DNA from: Chloroflexota bacterium
GTDB taxonomy: Bacteria; Chloroflexota; Dehalococcoidia; SZUA-161; SpSt-899
Direction of reading: 5' to 3'
DNA: 40,700 bases
NCBI GenBank assembly: GCA_013203045.1
Contig: JABMQN010000235.1
Span: 1-40,700 of the forward strand
Shown here: in pieces, positions 8,395 to 17,522 of the stretch
How the letters are laid out: every line of letters begins with the position of its first letter
Numbering within the stretch: the first letter of the stretch is position 1
Program-made: the position numbers and the translations under genes
The notes under the pieces: generated by a model
The model's input: only the letters and a program-made list of their open reading frames with translations
Database searches by the model: none
Told to the model about the DNA's origin: nothing

Positions 8395-8709
8395 ATGCTA
8401 AATGATTCGGATTCTCGTACAAGCGAGAGTACGGTCTTAAGAGATCATCTGGCCGGAGATCGTACCGTCCTGGCCAATGAACGGACCTTTCTCTCATATG
8501 TCAGGACAGCTCTCACCTTCTTTGTGGCCGGGCTCACTTTCATCAAGTTTTTTGATCATACGGCCATCGTGGTAATTGGATGGGTATTCATACCTATTTC
8601 ACTTATCGTTCTCATAGCTGGGTTATTCAGTTTCAGAAAGAGTAGAACCCATATCTCAAGGGTTGTCTGTGAAGGTCAGTTTGATGAAGATACCATGATA
8701 GATAATTGA
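8395..8709 (+). CDS. DUF202 (YidH-type) membrane protein
   Basis: The 104-residue product has the DUF202 signature: LAGDRTVLANERTFLSYVRTAL (about 19-40), a Leu/Ala/Arg-rich amphipathic start, then membrane segments at about 40-58 and 60-82. Members are small inner-membrane proteins; in fungi a homologue sits in the VTC polyphosphate complex, but the bacterial function is unsettled. GGAGGG lies seven nucleotides before the ATG. It lies between pyk and the AOR pair with spaces on both sides, so it may be transcribed on its own. Confidence 0.88.
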   Translation: MLNDSDSRTSESTVLRDHLAGDRTVLANERTFLSYVRTALTFFVAGLTFIKFFDHTAIVVIGWVFIPISLIVLIAGLFSFRKSRTHISRVVCEGQFDEDTMIDN

Positions 8710-8749
8710 CCCTGTATATAAGTGCATTGTACAAGAGAAAAGGGGAGTT

Positions 8750-9175
8750 ATGACGAAAAGACTGGCGGTAATCGATTCGGACCTCTGTGTCGGTTGTCAG
8801 AGCTGCATGTTTGCCTGTTCCCGCCGCCTTGGTTTCGCGGGATTGGGGAGGAGTTGCATTCTCGCTAAATCTGTGGGCGGCATCACGCGAGGTTTCACGG
8901 TCATCGTATGCCGTGCCTGCCCCGAACCTTCGTGTGCCAAGGTTTGCCCTACCGAAGCGCTCCAGCTTCGCGAAGGAGGCGGAGTTCGATTAGACGTAAA
9001 GAAATGCCTGGGAGCAGATTGCCGGTTGTGCCAGCAGGCCTGCCCCTTCGGCTCCGTATTCTGGGATGACCAGAATGACAAGCCGGCCATTTGTGTATAC
9101 TGCGGGTATTGCGCTGAGTACTGTCCCTATGACGTTATTGCGGTAGAGGGAGAGGGGGAAGCAAATGCCAGATAA
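8750..9175 (+). CDS. Four-cluster ferredoxin subunit of aldehyde ferredoxin oxidoreductase
   Basis: The 141-residue iron-sulfur protein has sixteen cysteines placed for four [4Fe-4S] clusters: C13/16/19/23, C54/57/62/66, C86/91/94/98 and C115/118/121/125. The layout matches the small electron-transfer subunits that accompany AOR-family tungsten or molybdenum enzymes. Its last codons overlap the start of the AOR gene by 11 nt, implying translational coupling and a stable complex. It should shuttle electrons between the pterin enzyme and ferredoxin or a larger redox partner in the cytosol. Confidence 0.9.
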   Translation: MTKRLAVIDSDLCVGCQSCMFACSRRLGFAGLGRSCILAKSVGGITRGFTVIVCRACPEPSCAKVCPTEALQLREGGGVRLDVKKCLGADCRLCQQACPFGSVFWDDQNDKPAICVYCGYCAEYCPYDVIAVEGEGEANAR

Positions 9176-10916
9176 CCCGCTTCACCGAGTACTCTGCATC
9201 GATCTCACCAATCAGCAGTATCGTGTTGAAGAGAAGCCGCATCTTTTTGAAGAAAGCGTTGGGGGGACGGGCATTGCCATCCGTCTGCTCGAGGAGGAAT
9301 GTCCACCGGGGATCGATCCGCTTAGACCGGAGAATCCAATTGTCTTTGCTGTCGGGCCATTGACAGGCCTGTTTCCGCTGGCCTCGAAAACTGTAGCTAT
9401 GTTCAAGTCGCCGCTAACCGGTAATCTGGGAGAAAGCCACGCGGGGGGCAGAAGTGCCGTGTCATTGCGCCTCGCCGGATATGGCGCAGTGGTGATAAAA
9501 GGCGCCAGCGAATCTCCGGTATACCTTTCTATCCATGACGACAAGGTTTACTTTCGCGATGCATCCGCGCTCTGGGGCATGACCAACAGCCACACCATAG
9601 GCAGGGTTATCAGGGAACGAGAGCCGGGATCGGGAACACGCACCATCATGCGGATCGGGAGGGCGGGGGAACAACTTGTTCGGTATGCCAGCGTCATCAC
9701 AGAGACGTACCGGCATTTCGGCAGGCTGGGTCTGGGGGCTGTGTTCGGAAGTAAGAAACTCAAGGCTATCGTTATATCTGGTAATCGATCACTCATAGTG
9801 GCAAATCCAAAACAATATCGGAAAACATACGACGAAATATTTCAGGCGGCGGTGAATTCTTCGGTGATGCAAAAATACCACCAGGTCGGGACCGCTGAGA
9901 ATATCGAACCGCTCAATGCTGTCGGCGGATTACCTACCATGAACATCAAGGAGTCCAGATTTGATGGCGCCAAGGCAATATCCGGGGAACAAATGGCCCA
10001 ACAGTACTTGGGCAGACGAATTGCTTGTGCTCACTGTCCGATTGCTTGCATTCACATCGCCGCGCTGAGAGAGCCTTACGAGCAGGATCCATACTTCTAC
10101 AAGACCTCGATGATTTCTTACGACTACGAACCCATTTATGCGATGGGTTCTATGCTGGGTGTGAGCGATAGCAGAGGACTTCTGAAGCTTCTGGATGATG
10201 CCGATCGTTTGGGTGTAGACGTGATGAGCGCCGGAGTAGTCCTTGCCTGGGCTACCGAGGCACTGGAAAAAGGGCTCATCAAATTGGAAGACCTGGCTGG
10301 GGCTGAATTGAAATGGGGCGATCACCAGGCGTATCGACGTGCCCTGAAGATGATCGTTGAACAGCCGAACGATCTCTATCGCGCGCTGGCCCGTGGAGTG
10401 GAATATGCCAGTTCCCAATACGGTGGGGCTGATTTCGCCCTGGCCCTTGGGGGGAATGAGATGCCCGGTTACCATACCGGTCCGGCAGCATACGCCGGGT
10501 TCCTTATGGGTTCAAGGCACAGTCATTTGGACAGTGCAGGTTACAGCATTGACTTGAAATCGAAGAACCAACAATCGGCTTCAAAGATAGCGGATGCTCT
10601 CATTGCTGAGGAAACGTGGCGGCAAATACTTTCGAGCGCAGTTGTCTGCTTTTTCGCCAGGGGTGTATATACGCAGGAAAGGATCGCCCGGGCATTTGAT
10701 GTTGCCGGCTGTGATGTGCGTTCGGAAACGCTCCTCCAGATTGGCGGAGAGACGCTCAGACGCAAATATTCTTTCAAACTTCGGGAAGGTTTTTCACCCA
10801 AAAAGCTGAGAATCCCACAGAGGATTCTGGAGACTCCCAGTGCGTCGGGCATTATCAGCGAGAGCCTTTTACGGGAGACAGTGTCTCAAATGAATCAAAA
10901 ACTGACATCGTTGTAG
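9165..10916 (+). CDS. Aldehyde ferredoxin oxidoreductase family enzyme (W/Mo bis-pterin)
   Basis: The 583-residue product covers the three AOR domains. The N-terminal pterin domain has VGGTGIAIRLL and GPLTGLFPLASKT, and GNLGESHAGGRSAVSLRLAGY follows. The single [4Fe-4S] cluster ligands are C288, C291, C295 and C495. Family members oxidise aldehydes to acids, or work in reverse on activated acids, coupled to ferredoxin. The substrate cannot be read from sequence; the length is near the 600-620 of characterised enzymes. The coupled four-cluster subunit upstream suggests an AOR type with a dedicated electron-transfer partner, as in benzoyl-CoA reductase-like or WOR-type complexes. Confidence 0.9.
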   Translation: MPDNPLHRVLCIDLTNQQYRVEEKPHLFEESVGGTGIAIRLLEEECPPGIDPLRPENPIVFAVGPLTGLFPLASKTVAMFKSPLTGNLGESHAGGRSAVSLRLAGYGAVVIKGASESPVYLSIHDDKVYFRDASALWGMTNSHTIGRVIREREPGSGTRTIMRIGRAGEQLVRYASVITETYRHFGRLGLGAVFGSKKLKAIVISGNRSLIVANPKQYRKTYDEIFQAAVNSSVMQKYHQVGTAENIEPLNAVGGLPTMNIKESRFDGAKAISGEQMAQQYLGRRIACAHCPIACIHIAALREPYEQDPYFYKTSMISYDYEPIYAMGSMLGVSDSRGLLKLLDDADRLGVDVMSAGVVLAWATEALEKGLIKLEDLAGAELKWGDHQAYRRALKMIVEQPNDLYRALARGVEYASSQYGGADFALALGGNEMPGYHTGPAAYAGFLMGSRHSHLDSAGYSIDLKSKNQQSASKIADALIAEETWRQILSSAVVCFFARGVYTQERIARAFDVAGCDVRSETLLQIGGETLRRKYSFKLREGFSPKKLRIPQRILETPSASGIISESLLRETVSQMNQKLTSL

Positions 10917-10980
10917 GAGGGTAATAAGATGGGGAGAAAGGGCAATCGTATTTTGATTGAGTAAAGGCTTGAAGCTAGAC

Positions 10981-11115
10981 ATGTCATTCCGGACCTGCCG
11001 CCGTTCATATCACTTTGGCAGGCGCGGCCGCGACCCGGAATCCAGCCCTGACCCCTATAGATTCCCGATCGAGTCCTCCTTCGTCTCGCTACGGCGGGCA
11101 AGTCGGGAATGACAT
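10981..11115. repeat. GTCATTCC-type palindromic intergenic element
   Basis: ATGTCATTCCGGA at 10981-10993 is mirrored by TCGGGAATGACAT at 11103-11115 (11 of 13 positions pair). Inside are further GC-rich inverted parts (CTGCCG/CGGCGGGC). Elements with GTCATTCC...GGAATGAC ends are widespread intergenic repeats in many bacterial genomes. This copy fills the gap between the AOR and glycosyltransferase genes and could fold in RNA, so it may act in termination. Confidence 0.65.
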
Positions 11116-11230
11116 AATCGGATCCCTTTCTTTTAAACCAATGTCAGAGCCGTTCGATTAAATGCAATAACCCTGAGGGTAAGAGGAACCCGGTTGTAAC
11201 GATAGGGTAATTCAGAAGTGGAGATATAAA

Positions 11231-14200
11231 GTGAGCAAGAGCAATAAGATCAAAGACCTGACGTTGAAAAGTCAATCCGTATCTTCTCCAGCGAAATCGC
11301 CGGAAGAAGCCCGCGCTCAAGCAGAGGCCCGGTTTTATGAGATTATGCAGGAACCATTAAGGCGGGCGCAGGAGATTGGGGCAGCGGATATCGTCATCGG
11401 TGTCCCTTTCTACAATGAGGCTATTACCTTGCCCAAAGTGTTGGAGATTGCGGAACGAGGGCTGGCCCAGTTCTTCCCCGATGCGAAATCGGTTCTTGTT
11501 GCTGCCGGGTCTCCGGTAGGCGAGAGCGCTCTAAAGGCCATTGGCGAGATGCCCCTTTGCAAAAAGGACTCTATCGAACGGATTGCATTTCTATTAGACG
11601 ATGACCTGCTGAATGGTAAAGGCTGGAGCACCCGCGCCATCATAGAGATAACCGATAAGCTGGGTGCGGACCTGGTGCTACTTGAGGCGGATTTGCAAAG
11701 CCGGAAGAAAGGTTCGGATATCGAGGGATTTGCGCCGGATTGGATATCGCTCCTGCTTGATCCAATTCGGACGGATTTGATGGATATGGTAGTTTCAAAG
11801 TTCAATCTCCATTACCTTGATCTCTTGACCAGCGCCGATTTCAAGTATCCGTTGCTGGGTGCCATTTACAGGTGTCCCATTCACGGCACGATAGGAGGAT
11901 TGAGGGGGATCAGTTATGATTTGGTTCATACATATACTACTACTGCTCGCCGCAGCTGGCATAATGGAATCGGCGGCTACGGGATCGATACATGGCTCCC
12001 CACCGAAGCCATCACCAGTGGTGCCAGGATTTGCGAAGCAAACCTCGGTATTAAAATTCGCACAATTTCCGGCGGTAAGTCAGAGTTGGTCTCTCGACAA
12101 GTGGCCAAGACGCTCATTGAGCGGATCGTCAAAGACCGGAAATGGCACGAGCAATCCGGACTTATTCGTAATTCGCCTTTACTCAAACCGCTTCCAGTGT
12201 TCGGTGTTATAAAAACCCATCAGCCTGACGCGGTGGGAATCGTGCCGCAACTGTTGATCGATAAATACAGGGAGGGCTTCAACCGGTTCCATTCTTTATA
12301 CGAAAGAATTTTTCCTAGAGACGTCTGTGATCAACTCGAAAAACTCGTCGAAAGCGATACCAGTGAGTTCGATTTCCCGGTGCCGCTGTGGACGCAGATT
12401 GTGTACGATTTCCTGCTCACGTATGCGTTCGGCGAGGAATTCGCTCACGATGATCTTTTTGATGCGCTGGTTCCTCTGCATGATGGTTTTATCGGCAGCA
12501 AAGTGCTCCAGATACAATCGCTCAAAGAGAGTCTAAATTCATCAATCCCTGAAGGAGTGGAGCGTCTGGTTTCAATAGAGGCCGAAAAGCAGATCGAAGA
12601 GTTGGCCGGGGAATTCCTCCGCCAAAAACCGATATTCCTTGAGCAATGGGAGACGGAAGCCGAGGCTCTCAAACCACCGGTGCCCCATATCACCTACCGG
12701 GAATTCATCCCGGGAGTTCGGCTGATCGTCCCCACGGTATTAGTGACGTCTACCGGAAACAGAGTTGTAGATGCCAATGGCATCTACAACTCTGTCTTTG
12801 CCCGCCAAAAAGAGGATTTTGAGCACTTTGTGTATGAATATCTTGGCGTTCCGCGACAAGCAGATTCAGATCAGGTCATTTCAAACATTAAGGATTTCAT
12901 GCGAACAGCGGAGGATGCGATTCTTTCGGGTTTCGATTTTTCCACGGTTGACGGTACGAAGGCGGCAGTCAAGGAGATATTCGATTATTTCCCCCATGAA
13001 GAAGCATTCTCACTGACCGATGAGATGGCAACCTGGCTTCTGGATCGGAATCCCCCCATAGCATTACTGACGAAGCTGGGTTTTCCGAATCAGGATCGAC
13101 TTCTCGAAGAATACGATGCCTGCGATGTGCTGGCCCTGGCCAGTTGGGTCGAAGAGCGTGAGTACATTGAAGACCTGTGGTCGCTCATCAATCGCAATAT
13201 TCGTACAGAGCACTTTGCCCCGTGTCCCGTCAAACCTCTGGTCGTCAGCGATCAGGACTTCCCTGCCCTCGTGGAAATGAGGGATTCCTCTTCTTTGGAT
13301 AAACTTGGTTCGGGCATTGTGGTCAGCAACCTTCACAAAGGAATGGGGGGTGAATTTCCGAAGTTGCGATACCTCACTACTATTGCTCGAAATATAGTCG
13401 AAGCTGAGAGGTTTGGCCAGGTGTGGCAACAGTTTGCTGCCGACCGGAAGGATTTCGGACGCAAAGTAATCGATTCCATTGAAGGCCATTGGGGCCGAGA
13501 ACCCCTTTCAGTTCATAACATTTTCGAGGACAGCATCCAACGGATTGTGGCAGATCGGCTCAGGGCGATGGGTGAGCGAATAATTTCTGAAGGGAATGGA
13601 AGCAGGAATTCGGGAGAAAGCCTCAAAGCTATTGCTGATTCATATCATTTGGCGCTCACTCTGCACGACGGCCGGTTCGCGACCTGTTCTGCCTGGTCAT
13701 GGGCAGGTTACAGCTTCAAAGGTGGCAAAACATCACCGCCACCGCTTTCTGCAGAAGTGGAGAGAGATTGGACTTCACGAGAGTTCCTCGTGAGGTATTA
13801 TGCGGCGATCGGCGGTACTGAACAGGAAGTGGAGGAGCAAACTATCGAACTCATGGGACAGGGCAGGGCTTGGGAGGATTTGGGCTCAATTCTCCTCGGA
13901 ACTGAAAAGGATGCCGAGAAAGTGGTGACTGGAAAAACATTTGCCCTTTCACCTGAACAACCTCTGGCCGGAGAAATACACCGGTTACCAGGTAATCCCA
14001 TTTTGCAGCCAATCAGGGAAAATCCCTGGGAATCAAAGTACGTGCTTAACGCGGCGGCAATATGGTTGAGAAACAAGGTTTATCTGGTGTATCGAGCTTT
14101 CGGGGATGATAAGGTATCGCGTCTGGGACTGGCGGTTAGCGAGGATGGATTCAATTTCAGCGAACGTTTGGACTCTCCCATTTTTGAGCCCACGGGCAAG

Positions 14201-14920
14201 AATGATATAAAGGGATGTGAAGATCCCAGGCTCATAATTATGAACGATCGCATATACATGACATATACTGCGTATGATGGTATTGTAGCTCAAATCGCGC
14301 TGGCCTCCATCAGCATGGATGATTTCTGTGCCCATCGCTGGAAGAAATGGCATCGACACGGCATGGTATTCCCCGGATTTATAAATAAGGACGCCGCACT
14401 ATTCCCGGAACAATTCGGTGGCAAGTTCGCTATGCTCCATCGGGTTGATCCTCATATATGGATCACCTTTTCTTCACATCTGCGTTGCCCTTGGCCTCGA
14501 AAGGAACACGAGATACTCGCAGGTGTCACCTTTGGTCTTATGTGGGACGGTCGAAAGATCGGCGCCGGGGCGCAGCCCATCAAGACTAAGTACGGCTGGT
14601 TGCTCATTACGCATGGAGTGGATTATGCCCATATATATCGACTCGGGTTAATACTGCTGGATTTAAAGGATCCATCGCAGCTGATCTATCGCTCTCCCAA
14701 TTTTGTACTGGAACCTGAAGAGAAGTGGGAATTGGGTAAGGATGAGGACTCCTGGGTTGCCCATGTTGTCTTTACCTGTGGGGCTGTCCCGAGAGACAGT
14801 CAGAAGGAAATCCTCGATTCTGACGATGAACTGATCATTTATTATGGGGCTGCCGATACAGTCATGTGCGTCGGGACAGCTAACATAGGTGAACTTATCC
14901 CTGAGAAATTCAGAACGTGA
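11231..14920 (+). CDS. Glycosyltransferase (GT81-like) fused to GH130 phosphorylase domain
   Basis: The product has 1229 residues. Residues about 45-300 look like a GT-A glycosyltransferase related to glucosyl-3-phosphoglycerate/mannosylglycerate synthases: IGVPFYNEA (56-64), metal motif E152-A-D154, then a GGLRGISYDL acceptor-side stretch. Residues about 910-1225 are a five-bladed GH130 domain: GEIHRLPGNPIL, LVYRAFGDD, and GCEDPRL with the likely proton donor D998, ending IYYGAADTVMCVGTANIGEL. GH130 enzymes are phosphorylases or hydrolases of beta-mannosides. The middle 600 residues are helical and unassigned. Start is GTG 11231 after GTGGAG. I infer synthesis and turnover of a mannose- or glucose-containing solute or storage glycan by one polypeptide. 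The substrate is unknown. Confidence 0.8.
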   Translation: MSKSNKIKDLTLKSQSVSSPAKSPEEARAQAEARFYEIMQEPLRRAQEIGAADIVIGVPFYNEAITLPKVLEIAERGLAQFFPDAKSVLVAAGSPVGESALKAIGEMPLCKKDSIERIAFLLDDDLLNGKGWSTRAIIEITDKLGADLVLLEADLQSRKKGSDIEGFAPDWISLLLDPIRTDLMDMVVSKFNLHYLDLLTSADFKYPLLGAIYRCPIHGTIGGLRGISYDLVHTYTTTARRSWHNGIGGYGIDTWLPTEAITSGARICEANLGIKIRTISGGKSELVSRQVAKTLIERIVKDRKWHEQSGLIRNSPLLKPLPVFGVIKTHQPDAVGIVPQLLIDKYREGFNRFHSLYERIFPRDVCDQLEKLVESDTSEFDFPVPLWTQIVYDFLLTYAFGEEFAHDDLFDALVPLHDGFIGSKVLQIQSLKESLNSSIPEGVERLVSIEAEKQIEELAGEFLRQKPIFLEQWETEAEALKPPVPHITYREFIPGVRLIVPTVLVTSTGNRVVDANGIYNSVFARQKEDFEHFVYEYLGVPRQADSDQVISNIKDFMRTAEDAILSGFDFSTVDGTKAAVKEIFDYFPHEEAFSLTDEMATWLLDRNPPIALLTKLGFPNQDRLLEEYDACDVLALASWVEEREYIEDLWSLINRNIRTEHFAPCPVKPLVVSDQDFPALVEMRDSSSLDKLGSGIVVSNLHKGMGGEFPKLRYLTTIARNIVEAERFGQVWQQFAADRKDFGRKVIDSIEGHWGREPLSVHNIFEDSIQRIVADRLRAMGERIISEGNGSRNSGESLKAIADSYHLALTLHDGRFATCSAWSWAGYSFKGGKTSPPPLSAEVERDWTSREFLVRYYAAIGGTEQEVEEQTIELMGQGRAWEDLGSILLGTEKDAEKVVTGKTFALSPEQPLAGEIHRLPGNPILQPIRENPWESKYVLNAAAIWLRNKVYLVYRAFGDDKVSRLGLAVSEDGFNFSERLDSPIFEPTGKNDIKGCEDPRLIIMNDRIYMTYTAYDGIVAQIALASISMDDFCAHRWKKWHRHGMVFPGFINKDAALFPEQFGGKFAMLHRVDPHIWITFSSHLRCPWPRKEHEILAGVTFGLMWDGRKIGAGAQPIKTKYGWLLITHGVDYAHIYRLGLILLDLKDPSQLIYRSPNFVLEPEEKWELGKDEDSWVAHVVFTCGAVPRDSQKEILDSDDELIIYYGAADTVMCVGTANIGELIPEKFRT
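12759..12795. repeat. Perfect 37-nt palindrome inside the GT-GH130 gene
   Basis: An 18-nt arm (12759-12776, beginning ACAGAGTTG) is followed by a single A and then its exact reverse complement (12778-12795). It encodes the peptide RVVDANGIYNSV without breaking the frame. Such a long perfect palindrome with a one-base centre would form a strong hairpin in mRNA or a cruciform in DNA and is unlikely by chance. It could also be a replication or assembly fold-back. Confidence 0.9.
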
Positions 14921-15138
14921 AAACAGAAAGCCATCTCTATTTGAGCGATACCGACTTCGTCGGTTCTGAAGCTAGTAAAGATCAAATACATAATGAAACA
15001 CATTCTTCATGGAGCACTATCGTATGGATAGGAGTAATGATCTTTCTATTTGTTATAACAACAGCTGTACTACTCTTTGGAAGAAAATGCTGGAAGAGAG
15101 GGTTGTCACTCAGCAAGGGTTCTTCAAATCCTCAATGA
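14917..15138 (+). CDS. Small single-pass membrane protein
   Basis: The 73-residue product starts at GTG 14917, overlapping the stop of the large glycosyltransferase gene by 4 nt (GTGA), so it is translationally coupled. One transmembrane helix (about 34-56, TIVWIGVMIFLFVITTAVLL) is followed by a basic tail (GRKCWKRG), predicting the N-terminus outside. No family is recognised. It may anchor or accompany the GT-GH130 enzyme at the membrane, which is inference from the overlap. Confidence 0.6.
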   Translation: MKTESHLYLSDTDFVGSEASKDQIHNETHSSWSTIVWIGVMIFLFVITTAVLLFGRKCWKRGLSLSKGSSNPQ

Positions 15139-16320
15139 TCAGAATCGCAGAAGGCATACTATTAGCTCCCTATAGACCTCCCCTTTGAAAAACCTTCCAA
15201 TTTAGAATACTAGATTTGCATCGAAGAATGTATTAAAGGGAGCTGATCATCAATTCGGTACGCACTGTGAGGATGCTTTGAAAACAAGTCCTTTTCGGAG
15301 CAAGTCTTACTTATTCGATAGGTAAACAGTTAGCGGTTTTCACATTATAGGTTAACATAATGGATATAGTGCCAACCTAACTACACGCGAATCCGAAGTC
15401 TGTCCTCATCGCCAGTGGAATTGTTCCTCAAAATTTGTCGGCAGAATGTCGGCAAAACCCCATTATTTTAAGCAAAATCTCGGCGTTTTACGATGCGATT
15501 GGGAGCAACTACCGGCGGTTTCCATGAGGGGATTTGACCGCTATCGGTTTCGAAAAATGTAAGCTGAAAAATGAGTCATAAATGCTGAATTGGTGCTTTT
15601 TGCCCTCACGAAAACGGATGTACTGGTGAGTATTGGGCATGGTTTATGCCATTAAACGACACGTTTTAAAGCAAACATATCCCTCTGGGATATCGTTTTT
15701 CTGGGAAACTTCTATCTTCACGAGGTGGGGGAAACCGCTTAACGATCAAGTTATCTTCAATTGGGCAAGGCAAGGGAGCCAAAAAAATAAATTCAGTAGC
15801 TTGTTTTGTCTAAAATAACATGATATCGCATGTTACCAAGTAAAAAACGGAGTTAATTCATTGTTATAGCGTGGTGGAGCATCTTACTTACGGATCAAAC
15901 GATGTTTTCAGGCCTGAATTTAACTTGAATGTGTACCTAAAAGCAATAGTGGGACTCTAAAATTACCATCCGTGGCAAAACAACACACGTTGGCTGCTCC
16001 GAAATGGTGGTAGTGGTAGCTAAACTGAGTTAAATTCTTTAAGTGCTCCAAAACCACTGCTTTTATCCTTTTCTTCTCCTTAGTTGCTAGACGAGTCTTT
16101 GGAGTACAGGGCCTTACATGCTGTGGCAAAACTCATCCATGCCCAAAACGTAATGGTTTTGCAATCTTTTCGCCGCCGATTTTATGACTTCTCTATAGCC
16201 TGTGTCTAAGATTAATACCGCACAGAAGCACTCGATCGTGCGTAGCTGAGTCAGTTCAATGACACGTTAGAGAAGAGCTGACTTTCTGTGGGACCGTAAA
16301 GAAATCTTAGGAGGAACACC
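15139..16320. other. Long non-coding stretch with a dispersed repeat
   Basis: About 1.2 kb without a gene I can support. It holds copy B of the dispersed repeat (15426-15525). A minus-strand frame (16129-15920) and a plus-strand frame (15633-15818) are open for 60-70 codons but have no ribosome site or recognisable motif. The last part has a strong AGGAGG for the DUF1059 gene. The region looks like decayed mobile-element DNA, similar to 4714-5812. Confidence 0.5.
15426..15525. repeat. Dispersed ~100-bp repeat, copy B
   Basis: It aligns end to end with 5354-5452: shared blocks AAAATTTGTCGGCAGAATG, TCGGCAAAACCCC, TTACGAT and AACTACCGGCGGTTTCCAT, with differences clustered in the middle. Same orientation as copy A and also in a long gene-free gap. 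Confidence 0.8.
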
Positions 16321-16506
16321 ATGGCGTCTGGACGAGTAGTTTCCGATTGCCGACTCATCCCGAGTGAAAAAGCATGCTCAGTGACTGTAGCTGGAACAGA
16401 AGAGGAAGTTCTCCCGATTGCCATAAGGCATGCCGTAGAAGATCACGGGCATGAGGATACACCGGAACTCCACGAAGAGATCAAAAAGTTACTCAAAGAA
16501 GAATAA
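16321..16506 (+). CDS. DUF1059 small protein
   Basis: The 61-residue product matches the DUF1059 family of short proteins in bacteria and archaea, with a conserved Cys (SDCRLIPSEKACS, Cys at 10 and 19) and a His-rich helix (IAIRHAVEDHGHED, 38-51). The Cys/His content hints at metal binding but no function is established. A perfect AGGAGG precedes the ATG. It opens the stress and redox gene block that continues with a ferredoxin. Confidence 0.8.
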   Translation: MASGRVVSDCRLIPSEKACSVTVAGTEEEVLPIAIRHAVEDHGHEDTPELHEEIKKLLKEE

Positions 16507-16618
16507 AGTCTGTCTCGGTCTATTGCTCAAGATTAATCCAAGATTAGGGGTGCATGCCTTGAAGTAAGGAACGAGTACAATTCTCAGGCAAGCCCTTGAA
16601 GGCGAAGGAGGAAAGTGA

Positions 16619-16891
16619 GTGTCATACATGATCACTGACGAGTGTATAAGTTGTGGCGCATGCGAATCTGAATGCCCTAACGAGGCAATCAGTGAAGGGG
16701 ATATCCAGTTCGTTATTGATCCCCAGAAGTGTACTGAGTGTATTGGAGCTTTTGATTCCTCTCAGTGTGCAGATGTGTGTCCGGTGGATGCCTGCATTCC
16801 CGATCCAAATCACCCTGAGACTAAAGAACAGCTCCTTAAAAAGTGGAACGAACTTCATCCCGGGAAGGCGCCTACCGCAGGAACACATTGA
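16619..16891 (+). CDS. 2[4Fe-4S] ferredoxin
   Basis: The 90-residue ferredoxin has C9, C12, C15 and C19 for one cluster and C38, C41, C50 and C54 for the second. The longer C41-C50 gap is typical of the YfhL/Allochromatium type, which has low-potential clusters. It begins at GTG 16619 after AAGGAGG. It could feed the 2-oxoacid oxidoreductase encoded further along the same strand or serve as a general low-potential carrier. The VOC gene follows 28 nt later. Confidence 0.92.
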   Translation: MSYMITDECISCGACESECPNEAISEGDIQFVIDPQKCTECIGAFDSSQCADVCPVDACIPDPNHPETKEQLLKKWNELHPGKAPTAGTH

Positions 16892-16919
16892 TCAAAACGG
16901 ACGAACGGGGAGAAACACA

Positions 16920-17510
16920 ATGGTTAAGTTCAATGGGATAAACCATCTTGCCATGGCTACTGGAGATATGGATAAAACCATCCGTTTTTGGAGGGACTTG
17001 TTAGGTATGAGGCTGGTGGCGGGACTGGGTCAACCGGGCTATCGACACTATTTCTTCGAAATTTCCGAGAGCGACCTTATAGCCTTTTTCGAGTGGCAGG
17101 AGGTTGAACCTGTGGGGAATAAGGATCATGGTAGCCCGGTTCGGGGCCCGTTCATCTTCGACCATGTTTCCTTCGGAGTTGAAAAAGAGGATGATTTATG
17201 GGAATTGAAAGGAAAACTGGAGTCCGCAGGTTTTTATGTGTCAAGGGTTATCGATCATGGTTTCATTCATTCGTTATATGCCCATGATCCAAACGGTATC
17301 CCCATTGAGTTCTCGCATAATGTGGAAGGAATTGAGGTCCGAAAGGAACCTCAGATGCAGGATTCGGTTCCATCCGATACGGCTTTAGCGGGATCAGAAC
17401 CAATAACAGATGTTTGGCCTCAGGCTAGTGTGCCCATTCCGGTGTCACAGCGAGTTGTATATCCGGGTGCCGGTAGCGAGTTGTTCCATGGAACTAGAAG
17501 CACTGAATAA
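16920..17510 (+). CDS. VOC (glyoxalase/dioxygenase superfamily) protein
   Basis: The 196-residue product has two paired beta-alpha-beta-beta-beta modules over residues 1-140: INHLAMATGDMDKTIRFWRDLLGMRL at the start, FDHVSFGVEKED in the middle and LYAHDPNGIPIEFSHN at the end. H8, H82 and E128 are placed as metal ligands. Members include glyoxalase I, extradiol dioxygenases and fosfomycin-resistance proteins; the substrate is not evident. The Ser/Pro-rich tail of about 55 residues is extra to the fold. The ATG at 16920 gives the standard family start; the open frame extends upstream but overlaps the ferredoxin gene. Confidence 0.85.
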   Translation: MVKFNGINHLAMATGDMDKTIRFWRDLLGMRLVAGLGQPGYRHYFFEISESDLIAFFEWQEVEPVGNKDHGSPVRGPFIFDHVSFGVEKEDDLWELKGKLESAGFYVSRVIDHGFIHSLYAHDPNGIPIEFSHNVEGIEVRKEPQMQDSVPSDTALAGSEPITDVWPQASVPIPVSQRVVYPGAGSELFHGTRSTE

Positions 17511-17522
17511 AGGAGGATAACA

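Noticed and set aside
9930-10475. Long minus-strand ORF of 181 codons opposite the AOR gene
   Set aside because: It is the shadow of a well-supported AOR gene on the plus strand, with no ribosome site or motif.
15633-15818. Plus-strand ORF of 61 codons
   Set aside because: No ribosome site and no motif in an AT-rich gap.
15920-16129. Minus-strand ORF of 69 codons
   Set aside because: Basic start and unusual composition, no ribosome site, no family match; probably relic DNA.
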